A stretch of DNA of 64,000 bases from Scleromatobacter sp039920745 (GTDB lineage: Bacteria; Pseudomonadota; Gammaproteobacteria; Burkholderiales; Burkholderiaceae_C): NCBI GenBank assembly GCA_039920745.1, contig JBDSDD010000030.1:1-64000 (forward strand), written 5' to 3'. Within the stretch, counting starts at the first letter, position 1. The number at the start of each line of letters is the position of its first letter. The notes below the pieces were generated by a model. It did not search any database. It saw only the letters and a list, made by a program, of their open reading frames with translations, and was not told where the DNA came from. This document shows, one piece after another, positions 60,869 to 64,000 of the stretch. The translations under genes and the position numbers were made by a program.

Positions 60869-61759
60869 ATGAGCGCACAGTTCGAGTCCGATCCCAGCAT
60901 CTCCGACGCCGCCGACCTGCGCCGCCGCACGTTCGTCGCGCTGTCTGTCGCAGCCACGGCGTTGCCCGCGGCGGCCCTCCCGGCCGGCCCAGCGGTGATC
61001 GAGAAGAACGTCACCATCAACACGCCCGACGGTGTCTGCGACGCTGCGTACTTCCACCCGGCCGCGGGCAAGCACGCCGCCGTGATCCTCTGGCCGGACG
61101 CGTTCGGCCTGCGCCCCGCGATGCGCGACATGGGCCGCCGCCTGGCCGCCGCCGGCTACGCGGTGCTGGTGCCCAACCCGTTCTACCGCATCGGCAAGGG
61201 GCCGTTCTACGAGACGGCGGCCAACGTCGACTTCAAGGACAAGGCGCTGTTCGCCAAGATCGGGCCGCTGATGGGCTCGGTCGGCGCGGCGGGCGCAGCC
61301 GAGAAGGACGCCGTGGAGTTCGTCAAGTTCCTCGACGCCCAGCCCGAGGTCGACAAGGGCAGGAAGATCGGCACCCAGGGCTACTGCATGGGCGGCGCGC
61401 TGGTGTTGCGCACCGCGGCGGCCGTGCCCGAGCGCATCGGCGCCGGTGCGTCGTTCCACGGCGGCGGCCTGGTCACCGACAAGCCCGACTCACCCTACAC
61501 GCTCGCCCCGCGCATCAAGGCGCAACTGCTGATCGCCATCGCGGGCAGTGACGACGCCAAGCAGCCCGACGCCAAGGACAAGCTGCGCAAGGCCTTCGAC
61601 GATGCCCACGTCAACGCCCGCGTGGAGGTGTTCGCGGAAAAGCACGGCTGGTGCGTGCCCGACATGCCACAGGACGACGGCGCGCCGATCTACAACCAGG
61701 CCGACGCGGAACGCGCCTGGACGGAACTGCTGGCGCTCTACAAGACCGCGCTGGGCTGA
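60869..61759 (+). CDS. Tat-exported dienelactone hydrolase family protein
   Basis: A protein of 296 residues. A twin-arginine signal (LRRRTFVALSVAATALPAAA) precedes an alpha/beta-hydrolase core: YFHPAAGKHAAVILWPDAFG, nucleophile Cys in TQGYCMGGALVL (GxCxG, the dienelactone-hydrolase form), Asp in AIAGSDDAK and His in EKHGWCVPD. It hydrolyses a cyclic ester or lactone; the true substrate is unknown. The start at 60869 begins MSAQFESDPS. Confidence 0.92.
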   Translation: MSAQFESDPSISDAADLRRRTFVALSVAATALPAAALPAGPAVIEKNVTINTPDGVCDAAYFHPAAGKHAAVILWPDAFGLRPAMRDMGRRLAAAGYAVLVPNPFYRIGKGPFYETAANVDFKDKALFAKIGPLMGSVGAAGAAEKDAVEFVKFLDAQPEVDKGRKIGTQGYCMGGALVLRTAAAVPERIGAGASFHGGGLVTDKPDSPYTLAPRIKAQLLIAIAGSDDAKQPDAKDKLRKAFDDAHVNARVEVFAEKHGWCVPDMPQDDGAPIYNQADAERAWTELLALYKTALG

Positions 61760-61876
61760 GGCGCCCAAACCGCCGACTACTTCACGCTCCCGGCCCCCCA
61801 AACGGGCGACGAAGCCCGGGCTTCGCATCGCTAATCTTGTCCTTGCCGATTGGGCGGGTGCAAACGGGGTTTGAAA

Positions 61877-62260
61877 ATGGCGTCGATTCTTTCTGGTTTC
61901 CTGCTGGTGGCTCTGTCTTCTTCGGGCTTCGGAATCGACTCCGACCTCAACGCCTCCACGATGCAATACAGCGTGCAATACGACGTGAACACCGGCAGTG
62001 CGGCCCTGGCGTGCAAGGGCTCGTCCACCGGCACCTGCACCTTCTGGGTCGGCGACACCTCGGTCGAACGCAAAGCCGCCGACGCCAGCGGCACGCTGCC
62101 CGCGGGCGGCCTGCCGGTGATCGTCCACGTCAACGCGTCGAACCCCGGCTACTGCGTTGGCCTGGACATCGCGGCCCCGCCCAAGTGGCCGGACTGCGCG
62201 CGCGGCCCGCTGGGCGGCGCGCTCGATCGCTCCGCGACCGTCGACTACCGCTGGAAGTGA
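61877..62260 (+). CDS. Small secreted protein of unknown function
   Basis: A protein of 127 residues with a hydrophobic N-terminal segment (ILSGFLLVALSSSGFG) acting as signal. The mature part is beta-rich with four Cys (ALACKGSSTGTCTFW, PGYCVGLD, PDCARG), suggesting two disulfides. It has no recognised domain. It follows the dienelactone hydrolase gene by 117 bases. Confidence 0.7.
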   Translation: MASILSGFLLVALSSSGFGIDSDLNASTMQYSVQYDVNTGSAALACKGSSTGTCTFWVGDTSVERKAADASGTLPAGGLPVIVHVNASNPGYCVGLDIAAPPKWPDCARGPLGGALDRSATVDYRWK

Positions 62261-62282
62261 GCGGCCCGCGGGCCTGTCCCGC

Positions 62283-62765
62283 TCAGGCCGGAGCCGCCTG
62301 GACCTTGCGCATGAACGCCAGCTGGATCGTGTCGGCGTGGCGCATCTGCTCGACGACCGCGTAGCCGTGGCGCAGGTAGAAGCGCAAGTTGCCCACCATG
62401 GTCATGTTGGTGGTCAGGTCGAAGCGCTCGACCTGCGGGTGCGCGTCCTCGATCGCCTTGAGCAGCAGCGCCCCGACGCCGCAGCCCTGCGCGTCGGGCG
62501 CGACCATCAGCACGCGTATCAGGCAGGTGGCGCCGGTGACGATGCCGCGGATCGATCCCACCAGACGCTCGCCGTCCATCGCCTTCAGCACCGTGGCCAT
62601 GCGGATGTGCTCGCGGATGCCCTCGACGGTCTCGCGCAGCGGTGGGATGTCCCACACCTGGCAGGCGCGGGCCTCGGGCTCGAAGGCCACTTTCTGCAGC
62701 GCCAGCAGGGCCGGCGCGTCGGCCAGGTCGGCAGGGACGATCTTCAAGGTCTCGGGCAGGCTCAT
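62283..62765 (-). CDS. GNAT-family N-acetyltransferase
   Basis: A protein of 160 residues. The acetyl-CoA loop QGCGVGALLLKAIED (Q/RxxGxG/A) and LRFYLRHGYAVVEQMRH near the C-terminus are typical. Its start overlaps the mltB stop by four bases, so it is translated from the mltB transcript. Substrate unknown. Confidence 0.9.
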   Translation of the reverse strand: MSLPETLKIVPADLADAPALLALQKVAFEPEARACQVWDIPPLRETVEGIREHIRMATVLKAMDGERLVGSIRGIVTGATCLIRVLMVAPDAQGCGVGALLLKAIEDAHPQVERFDLTTNMTMVGNLRFYLRHGYAVVEQMRHADTIQLAFMRKVQAAPA

Positions 62766-64000
62766 GGGGTCTGGAGTTTGTTCAGCAGGTCCAGTGTCGG
62801 GAAGCCGTCGGCCGGCAACGCCTGCGCGCGCTGCCAGGCCCGCAAGGCCTGGCGCGTGGTCGGGCCCAGTTGGCCGTCGAGCGGGCCGGCGGCGAAGCCG
62901 CGATCGGTCAGCGCCGCCTGCAGCGTCTTGACCTGCTCGCGCGACAGCGGCGCCAGCTCGCGCGGCCAGGCGCCCTGCACGCCCGGGCCACCGGCGATGC
63001 GCTGGGCCAGCAGGCTCACGGCCAGCGCGTAGCTTGTGGAGTTGTTGTAGCGCAGGAGGGTGCGGAAATTGGGGCCGACCAGGAATGCCGGGCCGCGCAC
63101 GCCGGCGGGCTGCAGGATCGCGCCGTCGGTCAAGGGCGGCAGCGGCGTGCCGTCCAGTGTCTGCACGCCCTCGGCGGCCCATTGGGCGCTGGCCTGGCGA
63201 AAGCCGTCCTCGGCCCGGCCGGCGTCGAAGCCGTCGGGCAGCTTCACCTCCGCGCCCCAGGTCTGCCCCGGCTGCCAGCCCGAGCGCGCCAGGAAGTTGG
63301 CGGTCGACGCGGTGACGTCGGCCATGCTGCCCCAGATGTCGCGCTTGCCGTCGCCGTCGGCGTCCACCGCGAACGACAGGAACGCGCTCGGGATGAACTG
63401 CGTCTGGCCCATCGCGCCGGCCCACGAGCCGATCATGTGGGCGCGGTCGATGTCGCCACTCTGCAGGATCTTGAGCGCGGCCATCAGCTGCGACCGGGCC
63501 CAGGCCTCGCGCCGGCCCTCGAAGCCCAGCGTGGCCAGCGCGTCGATGGTGGGGATGTCGCCGTAGTTGCCGCCGTAGTCGCTCTCCATGCCCCAGATCG
63601 CGACGATGGTGGCCTGCGGCACGCCGTAACGCGCCTCGGCGGCCGCGAGCTCGGGCTGCAACTCGAGGAGCTTTTGCTGGCCGTGCTGCACGCGGGCCGG
63701 CGAGACGATCGCGTCGACGTAGTCCCACACGGCGCGCGTGAATTCAGGCTGCTTGCGGTCGGCGTCCACCGCCCGCGCCACGTAGTGCGCGCCGTCGAAG
63801 GCCTGCTGCAGCGTCGCGTCGGCGATGCCCGCGGCGCGCGCGGAGTCCATGAACGCGGTGACCCAGCGCGCGAAGCCTTGCTGCAGCGCCAGCTCGTCCG
63901 TCGTAACGCCCGCGGCCAGCGCGATGTCGGCCGTGATGGGCGGCGGCTGCGGCGTGGTCGATGGCGGGCTGGCGCAGGCGGTCAGCGCAACGGCGGCCAG
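62762..64000 (-). CDS. mltB: Lytic murein transglycosylase B, 5' end outside the window
   Basis: A lipoprotein whose start lies beyond 64000. The visible 412 residues begin inside the signal with LTACASPP (lipobox Cys). The transglycosylase domain has catalytic Glu in AIWGMESDYGGNYG, GSWAGAMGQTQFIPSAFLSF and DIWGSMADVTASTANFLAR. A peptidoglycan-binding domain (LDGQLGPTTRQALRAWQ) ends it. It cleaves peptidoglycan with formation of 1,6-anhydromuramic acid at the cell wall. The reading frame is open to the window edge. It overlaps the GNAT gene by four bases. Confidence 0.95.
   Translation of the reverse strand: MAAVALTACASPPSTTPQPPPITADIALAAGVTTDELALQQGFARWVTAFMDSARAAGIADATLQQAFDGAHYVARAVDADRKQPEFTRAVWDYVDAIVSPARVQHGQQKLLELQPELAAAEARYGVPQATIVAIWGMESDYGGNYGDIPTIDALATLGFEGRREAWARSQLMAALKILQSGDIDRAHMIGSWAGAMGQTQFIPSAFLSFAVDADGDGKRDIWGSMADVTASTANFLARSGWQPGQTWGAEVKLPDGFDAGRAEDGFRQASAQWAAEGVQTLDGTPLPPLTDGAILQPAGVRGPAFLVGPNFRTLLRYNNSTSYALAVSLLAQRIAGGPGVQGAWPRELAPLSREQVKTLQAALTDRGFAAGPLDGQLGPTTRQALRAWQRAQALPADGFPTLDLLNKLQTP

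Noticed and set aside
1..64000. tRNA, rRNA, CRISPR array, prophage or integrase attachment site
   Set aside because: No cloverleaf-like, rRNA-like or regularly spaced repeats were seen, and no integrase or phage structural gene.

Overview
The window is GC-rich, densely coded bacterial chromosome. The gene content fits a betaproteobacterium of the order Burkholderiales: a PilZ next to a TatD-type hydrolase, a Pal lipoprotein, a zinc-less MsrB overlapping MsrA, a Burkholderiales-like bacteriophytochrome and heme oxygenase pair, and SlyX. The species cannot be fixed from the sequence. I saw no rRNA, tRNA or CRISPR array.

Layout. 1-5.1 kb: right end of an IS3-family insertion sequence, a hybrid histidine kinase with a periplasmic binding protein behind it, and a YdeI-family gene; the DNA here looks less GC-rich than the rest. 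5.4-13.1 kb: a five-gene operon encoding a SWIM zinc-finger protein, a DUF5691 protein, a MoxR-type AAA+ ATPase, a DUF5682 protein and a VWA protein. It looks like one chaperone-like or conflict machine of unknown role and is the strongest candidate for an undescribed system. 13.2-19.4 kb, minus strand: msrB-msrA, a small secreted protein, a secreted beta-propeller, a secreted nucleosidase and a TonB-dependent receptor. 20.0-22.8 kb: a translationally coupled LytS-like kinase, LytTR regulator and head-GIN protein. 23.0-25.8 kb: a cysteine desulfurase / metallo-beta-lactamase / rhodanese fusion and a SWIB-domain protein. 25.9-30.8 kb: a secreted nucleoside hydrolase, bphO-bphP and a lipoprotein. 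31.0-36.7 kb: a TetR-MFS pair with a visible operator, a secreted RNase T2, a diguanylate cyclase remnant, and the coupled AI-2E-family and DUF2252 genes.

37.4-43.8 kb: a six-gene lipid cluster. Four members match E. coli YnbA-D: CDP-alcohol phosphatidyltransferase, CdsA-like cytidylyltransferase, hydrolase-methyltransferase fusion, and PAP2-dual-specificity phosphatase fusion. A patatin-fold protein with altered catalytic residues and an SDR are added. 44.1-51.9 kb: a NarL-type regulator, a CLC channel, slyX, a duplicated-repeat secreted protein, chaA, and a hybrid kinase broken by a frameshift in a run of seven C. 52.0-58.6 kb: a glycoamylase-like protein, pal, a MarR regulator, a small acidic protein, an FG-GAP protein, a GNAT and an erythromycin-esterase-like protein. 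58.7-64.0 kb: an ankyrin protein, a TatD-type hydrolase, pilZ, a Tat-exported dienelactone hydrolase, a small secreted protein, a second GNAT, and mltB running off the right edge.

The genes suggest a free-living, signal-rich heterotroph with much periplasmic or extracellular hydrolysis: RNase T2, two nucleosidases, a glucan-active enzyme and esterases. It also has light sensing, sulfur and methionine-sulfoxide chemistry, and two multi-gene systems (the MoxR/VWA operon and the Ynb-like lipid cluster) whose biochemical product or target is unknown.
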